Of a stretch of DNA of 64,000 bases, positions 16,719 through 25,777 are shown one piece after another. Every line of letters starts with the position of its first letter. Position 1 is the stretch's first letter. The position numbers and the translations under genes are program-made. The notes below the pieces were generated by a model, which saw only the letters and a program-made list of their open reading frames with translations, was not told the origin of the DNA and made no database searches. The stretch lies in NCBI GenBank assembly GCA_963666295.1, contig OY762707.1:2108001-2172000 (forward strand), in the 5' to 3' direction. Source of the DNA: QZKY01 sp963666295 (GTDB lineage: Bacteria > Pseudomonadota > Gammaproteobacteria > Burkholderiales > Burkholderiaceae_D).

Positions 16719-17114
16719 ATGCCACATACGAACGGAAATGGATCACTAGATGGCTCGGTTAAACCGGCATCGGTGAATCGTCCGTCGGTTCTGTCCTTGT
16801 CCATCAGGGAAAAGGAAACCTTGTATACCGCCTATCTCCCCTTCCTGAAAAACGGGGGCATTTTTGTGCCAACGGTGCATGCATACAGTATTGGCGATGA
16901 AATTTTTCTCGTGCTGGAATTGATGGATGACCCTGACAAATACCCGATTGCTGGCACGGTAGCGTGGGTTACCCCTGCCGGGGCAAATCAGGGGAAAGTG
17001 CAGGGCATTGGCGTTCACTTTCCAGAGAGCGAAGAAGCGGTACACCTCAGGCAAAGCATCGAGAAGCATATCGGTTCGGACTTGCACAGTGGTCGTCGCA
17101 CACATACCTTATAA
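16719..17114 (+). CDS. pilZ: Type IV pilus assembly protein PilZ
   Basis: A 131-residue PilZ-domain protein. The core LSIREKETLYTAYLPFLKNGGIFVPT and VAWVTPAGA match PilZ of type IV pilus systems. The RxxxR motif used by c-di-GMP receptors is absent, as in Pseudomonas PilZ, so it probably acts through protein contacts (FimX/PilB-type) rather than nucleotide binding. It is placed 11 nt after holB; holB-pilZ-tatD family is a conserved neighbourhood. Confidence 0.93.
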   Translation: MPHTNGNGSLDGSVKPASVNRPSVLSLSIREKETLYTAYLPFLKNGGIFVPTVHAYSIGDEIFLVLELMDDPDKYPIAGTVAWVTPAGANQGKVQGIGVHFPESEEAVHLRQSIEKHIGSDLHSGRRTHTL

Positions 17115-17225
17115 TTTCACATTGTCGCTCAGATGAAGTTCAACTTTTCTGATGCCACTATTCTGGCTTCGGCCTTTTTCTAATCCAATTTAAAAGCTGT
17201 CCTGGCGAGTTCGCCCATAATCATT

Positions 17226-18005
17226 ATGCTCATTGATTCACACTGCCACATTAATTTTCCGGCGCTGGCTAATCAGTTGCCGCAAGTGCTGCTTCGCATG
17301 AGGCAAAATCAGGTCACACACGCACTTTGCGCAGGTGTGAACCTGCCCGCTTTCCCCGGGATTCTTGAAATTGCAGAAAAGTACCCGAACATTTATGCGT
17401 CTGTGGGCGTTCATCCAGGCTACAAGGATACGGTCGAGCCAGACGTGGCGACATTGGTGAAGCTGGCAGATCATCCCAAGGTTGTCGCGATCGGTGAAAC
17501 CGGATTGGATTATCACCGGCACAAGGGCGACCTGGAGTGGCAGCGCGAGCGCTTCCGTATTCAGATTCGTGCCGCGAAAGAGTGTGGCAAGCCACTGATT
17601 ATCCATGCACGAAAGGCACCGCAGGATTCATTGCGTATCATGCGTGAAGAGGGTGCGGGTACGGACAAGGGTGGGCCAGGTGGCGTGATGCACTGTTTTA
17701 CCGATTCCTGGTCAATGGCCGAGCAGGCAATGGATATGGGCTTTTACATTTCCTTTTCCGGCATTGTGACCTACAAGGCGGCCCGTGAATTGCATGAAGT
17801 GGCCAGGAAAGTGCCGTTGGAGCGTATGCTAATTGAAACGGATGCGCCTTACCTGACACCGGAGCCGAATCGAAGCAAGGATAATGAGCCAGCCAATTTG
17901 CGCATTGTGGCGCGCCGGATTGCTGAACTGAAGAAGGTGCCTCTGGGTCAGGTGGCGCACCATACGACACAAAATTTCCTGGATCTGTTCAAAGTAAGCA
18001 AATGA
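17226..18005 (+). CDS. TatD-family metal-dependent hydrolase (YcfH-like)
   Basis: Amidohydrolase-fold deoxyribonuclease-type protein of 259 residues. Metal ligands are visible: DSHCH at residues 4-8, the glutamate in GETGLDYH, IIHAR, MHCF and ETDAPYLTPEP near the end. The exact substrate of YcfH-type proteins is not settled; TatD relatives have DNase activity. The gene lies 111 nt after pilZ and 7 nt before an exported ankyrin-repeat gene. A second, more divergent TatD paralogue is at 25954-26757. Confidence 0.92.
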   Translation: MLIDSHCHINFPALANQLPQVLLRMRQNQVTHALCAGVNLPAFPGILEIAEKYPNIYASVGVHPGYKDTVEPDVATLVKLADHPKVVAIGETGLDYHRHKGDLEWQRERFRIQIRAAKECGKPLIIHARKAPQDSLRIMREEGAGTDKGGPGGVMHCFTDSWSMAEQAMDMGFYISFSGIVTYKAARELHEVARKVPLERMLIETDAPYLTPEPNRSKDNEPANLRIVARRIAELKKVPLGQVAHHTTQNFLDLFKVSK

Positions 18006-18012
18006 CACATTG

Positions 18013-18789
18013 ATGAGGCAAAGTCGGCATACAAGTAGCGAAGGAAAAGGCTGGCAGCGCTTTTTTCGAGCGTTGATCCTGACCTGTTTTTTCCTTGTTA
18101 TGCCGCAGGCGTCTCTGGCCGATATACGCGATGATTTTTTCCGGCAAGTCATGCTCGACGGTGGCCCGGAAATTGCGGCCATGCTCAAGGATGGCGTCAA
18201 TCCGAACCTGACGGAACCACAGCGTAACGACACGGGCGTGATTCTGTCACTGCGCGAAAATGCGATGAATGTATTTCGTGTACTTCTGAATGCCAAAGGA
18301 GTCGACGTGAATCATCGCGTGGCCAATGGCGATACGGCATTGATGATTGCGGCATGGAAGGAAAATGCCGAGGCGGTCAGGGCGTTGATTGCGCAGGGCG
18401 CGTATGTTAACCAGCGTGGCTGGACGGCACTGCATTATGCGGCCGCCAAGGGCAACACTGAGATTGTGACGTTGCTACTTGATAAGCGTGCCGATATCAA
18501 TGCGCGTTCTCCGCGGCATATCACGCCGCTGATGATGGCGGCACGCAACGGGAAAATCTACACGGTCAAGCTTCTTCTTGATCATGGCGCAGATGCGGCG
18601 CTAAAAGACCTTGACGGGCGAAGCGTGATTGATTGGGCGCAAGCCTACGGGCACACCGATATCGCAGAAGGCATGACGGCACGGCTTGATAAAATGCGTG
18701 AGGGTGAACGACGCGCGTTTGTTGAGCGTGTTATGGCGAATCCGCCCGAGGCGGGTTGGTTAAATGAAAATCTTCCGCCGATGAGGTGA
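18013..18789 (+). CDS. Exported ankyrin-repeat protein
   Basis: A 258-residue protein with an N-terminal signal peptide (basic start, hydrophobic LILTCFFLVMPQASLA, cleavage after ASLA). It has about four ankyrin repeats; clear copies are GDTALMIAAWKENAEAVRAL, GWTALHYAAAKGNTEIVTLL and ITPLMMAARNGKIYTVKLLL. The N-terminal repeat region starts DDFFRQVMLDG, often seen in beta-proteobacterial periplasmic ankyrin proteins. Likely a periplasmic protein-binding module; function unknown. ATG at 18013 preferred to an adjacent TTG at 18010. It follows the TatD-family gene by 7 nt and converges on nadB. Confidence 0.85.
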   Translation: MRQSRHTSSEGKGWQRFFRALILTCFFLVMPQASLADIRDDFFRQVMLDGGPEIAAMLKDGVNPNLTEPQRNDTGVILSLRENAMNVFRVLLNAKGVDVNHRVANGDTALMIAAWKENAEAVRALIAQGAYVNQRGWTALHYAAAKGNTEIVTLLLDKRADINARSPRHITPLMMAARNGKIYTVKLLLDHGADAALKDLDGRSVIDWAQAYGHTDIAEGMTARLDKMREGERRAFVERVMANPPEAGWLNENLPPMR

Positions 18790-18822
18790 GCCAAGCGGGT
18801 CCGTTCGATTGGTTTTCTGCTG

Positions 18823-20457
18823 TCAGGAAGGGTCGGTGGCCGGGTGTATGGACGGAAGGCGCTGTTCCGGTATCAGGATGGTTGGAAGTGCTTTGGCCAG
18901 AGTTTGCGGATAATCGCGACTGAAGTGCAAGCCACGGCTTTCCTGGCGCGCCTTGCCGCTGCGTACAATTAAGGATGCGACGGCAACCAGGTTGCGCAAC
19001 TCAAGCAGGTCACTGGTTATCCGGTAGTTGGCGTAATACTCGTCCACTTCGCCCTCCAGCAGTTGAATGCGTTTTTCGGCACGTTGCAGGCGCTGACTGG
19101 TGCGCACGATGCCGACGTAGTTCCACATAAAACGGCGCAGTTCATCCCAGTTGTGAGAGATGACAACTTCCTCATAAGCATCACTTACGCGGCTTTCATC
19201 CCAGTCCGGCAGTGGGGGGACGGCCATTTTTTCTTGCTGCTTGATGTTGTGAGCAACTGCTTGTCCCATTACCAGGCATTCCAGCAGTGAATTGCTTGCC
19301 AGGCGGTTTGCACCGTGCATTCCGGTGTAGGCGACTTCTCCTATGGCGTATAGGCCAACAATGTCAGTTTGCCCGTCCAGGTCGGTGACAATGCCGCCGC
19401 AAGTATAGTGGGCGGCAGGCACGACCGGAATCGGCTCCTGCGTCATGTCAATGCCAAATTTCTGGCAAGACGCTTGAATGTTCGGAAAATGCTCGGATAG
19501 GAAGGTTTTACCCTTGTGGCTGATGTCAAGGTGTACGAAGTCCAGGCCGCGCTTTTTCATCTCAAAGTCAATGGCGCGCGCGACGACATCTCGTGGCGCC
19601 AGTTCCGCGCGCTCATCGTGCTCCGGCATGAAGCGCGTCCCGCCTGCCTCAGGGGGAAGTTTAAGCAAGCCGCCTTCGCCACGAACGGCTTCGGAAATTA
19701 GCGAGGATTTGGCGTATGGGTGATACAGACAGGTTGGGTGAAACTGGATGAATTCCATGTTGGCAACACGACACCCCGCACGCCATGCCATCGCAACGCC
19801 ATCACCTGTCGATATGTCCGGGTTGGTCGTGTACAGGTAAACTTTTCCTGCGCCGCCTGTTGCCAGCACGGTATTGTGAGTCGCAAACGTGATGACGGTT
19901 CTGGTTTGCTCATCCAGGACATAAAGCCCGTAGCAGCGTCGTGTATTGGAATCAATGCCAAGTTTGCAGGAAGTGATCAGATCAATGGCAAAATGATTTT
20001 CAAACAGGCTGATGTTGGGGTGCGTGCGAACTTTTTCTTCGAGCGTGGTTTGTATGGCTTGTCCAGTGGCGTCAGCCGAATGGATGACACGTCGCTGGCT
20101 GTGGCCCCCTTCGCGGGTGAGGTGATAACCACTGCCCGAGGTTTCGTCTTGCGTAAACGGCACCCCCATGTTGATGAGCCATTGAATAGCTTCCGGGCCG
20201 CGCTCAACAATGTGGCGGACAGCTGGTTCGTCGCACAGGCCTGCGCCAGCGACGAGCGTGTCCCGGATGTGTTGCTCAAAACTGTCTTCTGGATCGAGTA
20301 CTGCAGCGACGCCGCCTTGCGCCCAATTGCTGGCACTCATTTGCAGTGAACTTTTGGAAATAAGGGCGACCTTGTTGTTTTCGGCCAAGTCCAGCGCAGC
20401 CGTAAAACCGGCTAATCCACCGCCAACAACAACAGCATCAAATTTCAGAGTATTCAT
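18823..20457 (-). CDS. nadB: L-aspartate oxidase
   Basis: Oxidises L-aspartate to iminoaspartate, first step of NAD synthesis. FAD Rossmann motif VVVGGGLAGFTAAL is at the N-terminus, then SNWAQGGVAAV, EFIQFHPT, SEAVRGEGG and ASNSLLECLVMG, all NadB landmarks. The start at ATG 20457 (544 residues) is chosen because the GTG at 20496 falls inside the predicted -10 element. NadB supplies NadA; nadA-nadC lies 17 kb away in this window, so the pathway is split between two loci. Confidence 0.95.
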   Translation of the reverse strand: MNTLKFDAVVVGGGLAGFTAALDLAENNKVALISKSSLQMSASNWAQGGVAAVLDPEDSFEQHIRDTLVAGAGLCDEPAVRHIVERGPEAIQWLINMGVPFTQDETSGSGYHLTREGGHSQRRVIHSADATGQAIQTTLEEKVRTHPNISLFENHFAIDLITSCKLGIDSNTRRCYGLYVLDEQTRTVITFATHNTVLATGGAGKVYLYTTNPDISTGDGVAMAWRAGCRVANMEFIQFHPTCLYHPYAKSSLISEAVRGEGGLLKLPPEAGGTRFMPEHDERAELAPRDVVARAIDFEMKKRGLDFVHLDISHKGKTFLSEHFPNIQASCQKFGIDMTQEPIPVVPAAHYTCGGIVTDLDGQTDIVGLYAIGEVAYTGMHGANRLASNSLLECLVMGQAVAHNIKQQEKMAVPPLPDWDESRVSDAYEEVVISHNWDELRRFMWNYVGIVRTSQRLQRAEKRIQLLEGEVDEYYANYRITSDLLELRNLVAVASLIVRSGKARQESRGLHFSRDYPQTLAKALPTILIPEQRLPSIHPATDPS

Positions 20458-20494
20458 TTTTTCAATTGGATCAGAAAGCGACAGTGTAAGCGCC

Positions 20495-20524
20495 ACTATA
20501 TTCCATTTGTAATATCACTGTCAT
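20495..20524 (-). promoter_or_regulatory. Sigma-70 promoter of nadB
   Basis: On the minus strand ATGACA (complement of 20519-20524), an 18-bp spacer and TATAGT (complement of 20495-20500) each match consensus at five of six positions. Transcription would begin near 20488, about 30 nt before the ATG at 20457. The rest of the gene-free stretch 20525-20741 is AT-rich and shows no gene or strong element to me; a TTGACA at 20641 has no matching -10. Confidence 0.55.
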
Positions 20525-20741
20525 GCCATTGCCAGGTTTATGCGGCTTGATATGAGGTAAGACATATTTTTGGAAGTGTTGGTTTGTTTATATTTTGCTT
20601 TTTTACGTTAATAAAATCAATTGGTTACATCGCTATGTGCTTGACAAACCGAATAAACCAGCCGTCCCTTTATTTTCGCTCATATGTAAATAATTGCGAT
20701 TGCGTGTTGGAGGAATAACAGTTTTTTTGTGCGTGTTTATG

Positions 20742-20770
20742 CTGACAAGCCCATTTTTGAGGCGTATGAT
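20742..20770 (+). promoter_or_regulatory. Sigma-70 promoter of the 25-residue membrane protein gene
   Basis: CTGACA (20742-20747), exactly 17 bp, TATGAT (20765-20770): each hexamer matches consensus at five of six bases. Start of transcription near 20777 would leave a leader of about 68 nt before the ATG at 20845. Confidence 0.55.
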
Positions 20771-20844
20771 CACGGTGCAGTCAGTTTTAAGCTGTGTTCG
20801 GTTTTCGAAAGTAGTGGCTGGCTGTGATTTTTAAAGGAAGTGTT

Positions 20845-20922
20845 ATGTCTAAAGGAAATTTGGTTGCAGCTATTGTTCTTGCCATCGCTTTTGGTGGCGT
20901 TGGCTATTCTTTGTTTGTTTAA
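20845..20922 (+). CDS. Small single-span membrane protein, 25 residues
   Basis: ATG at 20845 is preceded by AAAGGAAG with ideal spacing. The product has a short polar start (MSKGN) followed by an unbroken hydrophobic, glycine/alanine-rich segment of about 20 residues ending LFV, i.e. one membrane helix and almost nothing else. It has its own promoter upstream and a hairpin downstream, and so looks like a genuine one-gene transcript. I do not recognise the family. Regulatory small membrane proteins that bind larger membrane partners are of this size; a role cannot be assigned. Confidence 0.6.
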   Translation: MSKGNLVAAIVLAIAFGGVGYSLFV

Positions 20923-20942
20923 GAACAAAAAACTGCATGCTC

Positions 20943-20971
20943 ATGGGAGATTTCGAAAGTGATCTCCCCAT
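20943..20971 (+). terminator. Hairpin downstream of the small membrane protein gene, possible terminator
   Basis: ATGGGAGAT (20943-20951) pairs with ATCTCCCCAT (20962-20971), a nine-pair stem with one bulged base and a 10-nt loop. It is followed by a pyrimidine-rich run rather than a clean T tract, so it may be a weak terminator or a stability hairpin. The run from about 20972 to 21010 is almost pure C/T on this strand. Confidence 0.4.
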
Positions 20972-21039
20972 AATTTCTCCCTCTTCTCCCCCCTTTCGCT
21001 ACTTCTCCCTTTTAAATATTTTCAAGCTTGCGCAATTTG

Positions 21040-22737
21040 TCAGGCGCTTGTTTCTGCATGCTCGACGATGAGCTGCACAGTCGTTTTTCCGTTGAATTCA
21101 TTGGCATCCAGTCGATAAGCGATGGTTGCTTTTTTCGGCAAACCCTCCGAGTGCCCAAACCAGATCGCGTCGTGCTGGCATCCGTCTTTCTCCAGTGTCA
21201 GCTTCAAGTGTCGTTCTTTTACGAGGCGCTGGTTGACGATAGAGAATTCATCAGCGAACAGGGGAGGGGCAAAGCCATGTCCCCAGACTTGCCTTTCAAG
21301 CAGGGCGATGAAGTCAAGGTTAAAAAAGGCCGCTTCCAGTGGGCCATCCGTTTCAATGACTTGCTCAAGCTGGCTTTCCGAAAGCCAAGCGCGCCCCACT
21401 TTTTCAAAGGCTTCGTTAAACGCATCGAACGCTTCAGCGCGAATCGTCAACCCGGCAGCCATTGCGTGCCCGCCGAATTTTTCGATCAGGTTGGGCGCAT
21501 GCTTTGAAATCAGATCCAGTGCATCGCGCAAGTGAAAGCCGGGAATTGAACGACCCGAACCGCGCATTAAACCGTTATCTGCTGGTGCGAAGGTGATGGT
21601 TGGGCGATAAAAACGATCTTTCAGGCGCGAGGCGAGCAAGCCGACAATGCCCTGATGCCAGTCTTTGTCATACATGCACAATGTTGCTTGATGGCCCACT
21701 TCAACGCTTTCCAGCAAAGCTTTCGCACTGTCTTGCATTTCAAGCTCCTTATCGCGCCGTGCAAGGTTAATCTCGCCAAGCTGGTGAGCGATAAGCCACG
21801 CTTTGCCTTCGTCATCGGTGATCAGGCATTCAATGCCGAGTGCCATGTCGGCCATCCGACCTGCAGCATTCAGGCGCGGGCCAATGGCAAACCCGAGATC
21901 GGAAACGGAGGCTGTTCGCGGATTGCGACCAGCAGCGCGGAACAGCGCCGCAATACCAGCTTGCATGCGACCGCTGCGCATGCGTTTGAGCCCTTGCGCA
22001 ACCAGTATGCGGTTGTTTGCGTCAAGCGCGACAACGTCGGCGACTGTGCCGAGCGCAACCAGATCAAGCAGGGCGTCCAGACGCGGTTGGCTGGAAGTGT
22101 CAAAAATTCCGCGTTGGCGCATTTCTGCGCGCAATCCCAGCAAGACATAAAACATGACGCCAACGCCCGCCAGATGCTTGCTTGGGAATTTGCAGCCTCG
22201 CTGGTTTGGATTCACAATCGCGCGTGCATCGGGCAAGGCATCGCCTGGCAGATGGTGGTCGGTAATGAGGACATCAATGCCGCGGCGCTTTGCTTCGGCC
22301 ACCCCTTCCAGGCTCGCAATGCCATTATCGACCGTAATAATGATATCTGGCGATTTGGTGTTTGCAGCAAGCGCGACGATTTCTGGTGAAAGTCCGTAAC
22401 CGTATTCGAAGCGGTTGGGCACGATGTAATCGACATTCGCGCCCAAGGCGCGCAGTCCTCGAATACCGATCGCGCAGGCGGTGGCGCCGTCGCAGTCGTA
22501 ATCTGCCACGATCAGAAGTTTTTTGTTTGTGCTGATGGCATCGGCCAGGAAGTGGGCGGCGGAATCGACCTGGCTAAGCGCCGAAGGTGGAATGAGGGCG
22601 TCAGTTTCTACGGAAAGTTCCGAGGTGTCGTGCAAGCCGCGCGCGGCAAACAGGCGTGCCAGTACTGGGTGGACGCCACCTTGCCGCAAGATTTCAGAGG
22701 TGCGGAAGGAGTAGGGGCGGGTGACGATTCGGCTCAT
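21040..22737 (-). CDS. recJ: Single-stranded-DNA-specific exonuclease RecJ
   Basis: 5'-3' single-strand DNA exonuclease in RecF-pathway recombination and mismatch/base-excision repair. The DHH phosphoesterase motifs are complete: ADYDCDGATA (79-83 aspartates), VDNG (137-139), TDHH (160-162), and GPRLNAAGRM further on; GGHAMAAGLT belongs to the DHHA1 domain. Length 565 residues is normal. Start overlaps the end of the rpfE-like gene by 4 bp (ATGA), so it is the second gene of that pair. Confidence 0.96.
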   Translation of the reverse strand: MSRIVTRPYSFRTSEILRQGGVHPVLARLFAARGLHDTSELSVETDALIPPSALSQVDSAAHFLADAISTNKKLLIVADYDCDGATACAIGIRGLRALGANVDYIVPNRFEYGYGLSPEIVALAANTKSPDIIITVDNGIASLEGVAEAKRRGIDVLITDHHLPGDALPDARAIVNPNQRGCKFPSKHLAGVGVMFYVLLGLRAEMRQRGIFDTSSQPRLDALLDLVALGTVADVVALDANNRILVAQGLKRMRSGRMQAGIAALFRAAGRNPRTASVSDLGFAIGPRLNAAGRMADMALGIECLITDDEGKAWLIAHQLGEINLARRDKELEMQDSAKALLESVEVGHQATLCMYDKDWHQGIVGLLASRLKDRFYRPTITFAPADNGLMRGSGRSIPGFHLRDALDLISKHAPNLIEKFGGHAMAAGLTIRAEAFDAFNEAFEKVGRAWLSESQLEQVIETDGPLEAAFFNLDFIALLERQVWGHGFAPPLFADEFSIVNQRLVKERHLKLTLEKDGCQHDAIWFGHSEGLPKKATIAYRLDANEFNGKTTVQLIVEHAETSA

Positions 22738-23786
22738 ATGAATAAGGGGCCCAGATTTTTTTTGATCCAGAATTTTCGCAGGGAAGTCCTGTCCAGCACA
22801 AATGAAATTAGCCGTGTGTCATGACCGAGATGTAGCGTCAAGCGTTCCATCTGTCGATCTTTGATTGCCTTGATCAGAGGGGTAAGCCAGTTGTCATCAA
22901 TTTCTTGCCAGGTGTTTAACCATGCTGGCCAGTCAAGTGTTAGCGCTGACGGCATTAATTCTTCCAGCAGCAGCAGGCCGTGCTCAGGTGGTGAGGTGAT
23001 GATGTCGTCAACGCTGCAATCGGTCCAGTTTAGCGTGGAGCGCTGAGTCAAGGCACCCATCCAGCCAGAAAGCCTGTAGGTCATTGTGTATGGGGCAGTT
23101 TGCGGCAGCTTGGTCAATGTGGTTGGTCCGCCGCCCCAAAGCCAGAGCGAATTAATGCCTGGCTTGCCGTTTTCAGTCCGTCGCAAGTTGGCAGGATGCG
23201 CGTGCCAACACATTTGCACTTCATTTTGCAGCCTGTGCCATGCCAGCTCGGTCGCACCTTCCGGTTGCCAGTTTCGAATGTCGCGGCCAGTGGCAGCCTC
23301 TGGCATCGCGGTGCGTAGCGTTTGCCAGTTATCGGCGCGAATAAACCAGGTTTCGGTATCACCGTATCGCAGTTCCATGCCTGCATCATCAAAAACAGGT
23401 TTGGCGGCGTCGAACAGCGCGTGCGCTTCCGCTTCATCAAGCGAGAGACAAGACGGATCAGTCAAAACGATCTGACTCATGCCAACTTCAAGATGAACGG
23501 GATTGACCACAAACCAGAACCCGTCATCGGGCTTCAGGTCATATCTTTGCATCAAGGCGCTGGCAACGGGGGGACTGTTTCGGAATTCAATGTTTGCGGT
23601 CAGTCCGAACTGGTGCGCCAGCCAGGCGCTGTGGGGCAGTGATCGCGGCGATGCGTCAAATTGGGCAGTGCAGCTACGAGTCTTTGCGCGAGAAATCAAA
23701 GTTATCAGCGCGGAGGGTGGCGCGCACTGCATTAGCTCAAAAGTTTGCGCTTGATGGGGCAAACCGTGCGGAATGAGGATTTCCAT
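22734..23786 (-). CDS. RpfE-like / apgM-related uncharacterised protein
   Basis: A 350-residue protein of the type often annotated as RpfE-like regulator or phosphoglycerate-mutase-related protein (COG4255). The recognisable motif is NSLWLWGGG in the C-terminal half, with ATELAWHRLQNEVQM before it. In Xanthomonas, rpfE lies beside recJ in the rpf cluster, and the same pairing occurs here, with a 4-bp overlap. No mutase activity can be claimed, since the metal ligands of true iPGM are not evident. The start is placed at ATG 23786; alternatives at 23795 and 23837 exist. Divergent from lolC. Confidence 0.7.
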   Translation of the reverse strand: MEILIPHGLPHQAQTFELMQCAPPSALITLISRAKTRSCTAQFDASPRSLPHSAWLAHQFGLTANIEFRNSPPVASALMQRYDLKPDDGFWFVVNPVHLEVGMSQIVLTDPSCLSLDEAEAHALFDAAKPVFDDAGMELRYGDTETWFIRADNWQTLRTAMPEAATGRDIRNWQPEGATELAWHRLQNEVQMCWHAHPANLRRTENGKPGINSLWLWGGGPTTLTKLPQTAPYTMTYRLSGWMGALTQRSTLNWTDCSVDDIITSPPEHGLLLLEELMPSALTLDWPAWLNTWQEIDDNWLTPLIKAIKDRQMERLTLHLGHDTRLISFVLDRTSLRKFWIKKNLGPLFI

Positions 23787-23841
23787 GTGTCGCATCCTGG
23801 CATTGTATGGCAAACTGCGACCTTCTATCTGGAGCACGAAT

Positions 23842-25107
23842 TTGAGCTTGATAAAAAATCTTCCTTTCGAATGGCTGATTGGCTTGCGCTATACGCGCTC
23901 GGGTCGCCGCAGCGGGCGCAATAGCTTCATTTCCTTCATTTCACTGATTTCAACGGCGGGCATCGCGCTGGGCGTGGCAGCGCTGATCGTGGTCCTTTCA
24001 GTCATGAATGGTTTTCAGAAAGAGGTGCGCGACCGGATGCTTTCCGTGCTGGCACACATCGAAGTCTACGATTACACCGGCGCGCTTCCGGATTGGCAGA
24101 AAACGGCGCAGGAAGCTTTACAGCATAAAGCGGTTAAGGGAACGGCACCTTATGTGATGGGACAAGGGATGCTGGTGCGCAACAATCGTGTGTCTGGCGT
24201 GGTGATTCGTGGCGTGTTGCCTGAAGAAGAGCTGAAAGTATCCGACGTTGCCAAACAGGTCAAATGGGGTAGTTTTGATCAGTTGCAGCCTGGCAAATTC
24301 AATATCGTGATCGGCAGAGAAGTGGCGCGTCGATTGCGTGTAAACGTCGGGGATCGTTTGCCGGTGATTTCGCCGGAAGGGCAGGTGACGCTGGCAGGTG
24401 TGGTGCCGCGCCTGAAACAGTTTCGGGTAGTCGGCATTTTTGAGGCGGGACACTTTAAGTTCGATTCCACGATGGCCTTTATCCATCTTGAGGATGCGAA
24501 GCGTCTGTACCGTCTGAATGCGCCTTCCGGCTTGCGCTTGCGCATTGATGACATGCAGCGTGCGCCGTATGTGGCACGAGAATTAGGCGCTCTATTGACC
24601 GGTCAGGTATTGATACGCGATTGGTCAAAAATGAATCAGAACTGGTTTGCCGCAGTGCAGACTGAAAAAAAAATGATGTTCATCATCCTGATGATGATTA
24701 TTGCGGTAGCCGCCTTCAATTTGGTTTCCACCCTGGTAATGACGGTTACCGAGAAACGGGCTGACATTGCAATTTTGCGCACACTTGGTGCTTCGCCGCG
24801 ATCCATTATGAAAATCTTCATGATCCAGGGAGCCTTTGCTGGCATTCTCGGCACGGCAGTCGGCGTTACATTGGGTGTGGCAGTGGCGCTGAATATTGAT
24901 GTGATCGTTCCTCTTGTTGAAAGCATTCTCGGCATTCAATTCTTGCCGAAAGAAATCTATGTCATCAGCGCCTTGCCGTCCGATTTGCGTTTGTCGGACG
25001 TGTTTACGATAGGTGCTTCGGCGATTCTGATGGCTTTTCTGGCGACGCTTTACCCAAGCTGGAATGCCTCGCGCCTGAATCCTGCGGAGGCGTTGCGCTA
25101 TGAGTGA
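23842..25107 (+). CDS. lolC: Lipoprotein-releasing ABC transporter permease LolC/E
   Basis: Inner-membrane subunit that frees outer-membrane lipoproteins for LolA. Four membrane helices: one near the N-terminus (FISFISLISTAGIALGVAALIVVLSVMNGF) and three in the C-terminal third, with a large periplasmic domain between. The start is placed at TTG 23842, with GGAG seven bases upstream, giving MSLIKNLPFEWLIGLRYTR and 421 residues; a longer frame from 23773 would run into the divergent gene. It overlaps lolD by 8 bp. Only one LolC/E-type gene is present, so the complex may use a single permease type. Confidence 0.92.
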   Translation: MSLIKNLPFEWLIGLRYTRSGRRSGRNSFISFISLISTAGIALGVAALIVVLSVMNGFQKEVRDRMLSVLAHIEVYDYTGALPDWQKTAQEALQHKAVKGTAPYVMGQGMLVRNNRVSGVVIRGVLPEEELKVSDVAKQVKWGSFDQLQPGKFNIVIGREVARRLRVNVGDRLPVISPEGQVTLAGVVPRLKQFRVVGIFEAGHFKFDSTMAFIHLEDAKRLYRLNAPSGLRLRIDDMQRAPYVARELGALLTGQVLIRDWSKMNQNWFAAVQTEKKMMFIILMMIIAVAAFNLVSTLVMTVTEKRADIAILRTLGASPRSIMKIFMIQGAFAGILGTAVGVTLGVAVALNIDVIVPLVESILGIQFLPKEIYVISALPSDLRLSDVFTIGASAILMAFLATLYPSWNASRLNPAEALRYE

Positions 25108-25777
25108 GATCGTGCTGTCTTGTCGCGGCCTGGGAAAAACCTTCAGACAGGGCGAATATGTAGTAAAGGTGTTCGAGGATATTGATCTGGATGTTTTTCA
25201 TGGGGAGCGTGTCGCTATTGTCGGTGCTTCCGGTTCGGGTAAGTCAACCCTGCTTCATTTGCTGGGTGGACTCGATGTGCCAACGGGTGGCGTTGTGCAG
25301 TTGCAGGGGCAGGATTTTGCAACGCTGGCCGAGCATGCACGCGGTGAATTGCGCAATACGGCGCTGGGTTTCGTCTATCAGTTCCATCATCTTCTTCCCG
25401 AATTTTCGGCATTGGATAATGTGGCGATGCCATTGATGATCCGTCGCATCCGACGTGCCGAAGCACACGAAATAGCATTGTTGATTCTGGAGCGCGTCGG
25501 CCTTGGACACCGTGTTACGCATGTGCCAGGAGAGTTATCTGGTGGGGAGCGTCAGCGCGTGGCTTTGGCGCGTGCGCTGGTGACACAACCCGCCTGCGTG
25601 CTGGCAGACGAACCGACGGGCAATCTCGACCGCAATACGGCACAACAGATTTTTGATCTGATGCTGGAGTTGTCGCACACAATGGGAACGGCTTTTGTCA
25701 TCGTGACCCATGATGTTGAACTCGCTAGCCGTTGTGATCGCGTTCTGCATCTTTCAGAGCATGGCCTGCAGAGATAG
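25100..25777 (+). CDS. lolD: Lipoprotein-releasing system ATP-binding protein LolD
   Basis: ABC ATPase of 225 residues powering lipoprotein release with the overlapping lolC product. Walker A GASGSGKST (about residue 42), Q-loop region YQFHHLLPEF, signature LSGGERQRVALARAL and Walker B ACVLADEPTGNLD are intact. The FHHLLPEF segment is typical of LolD as against other MacB-type ATPases. The following 176 bp hold no gene. Confidence 0.95.
   Translation: MSEIVLSCRGLGKTFRQGEYVVKVFEDIDLDVFHGERVAIVGASGSGKSTLLHLLGGLDVPTGGVVQLQGQDFATLAEHARGELRNTALGFVYQFHHLLPEFSALDNVAMPLMIRRIRRAEAHEIALLILERVGLGHRVTHVPGELSGGERQRVALARALVTQPACVLADEPTGNLDRNTAQQIFDLMLELSHTMGTAFVIVTHDVELASRCDRVLHLSEHGLQR

Noticed and set aside
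20729..20827. 32-codon GTG frame upstream of the small membrane protein gene
   Set aside because: The nearest Shine-Dalgarno-like sequence is about 16 bases away and the frame overlaps the CTGACA/TATGAT promoter.
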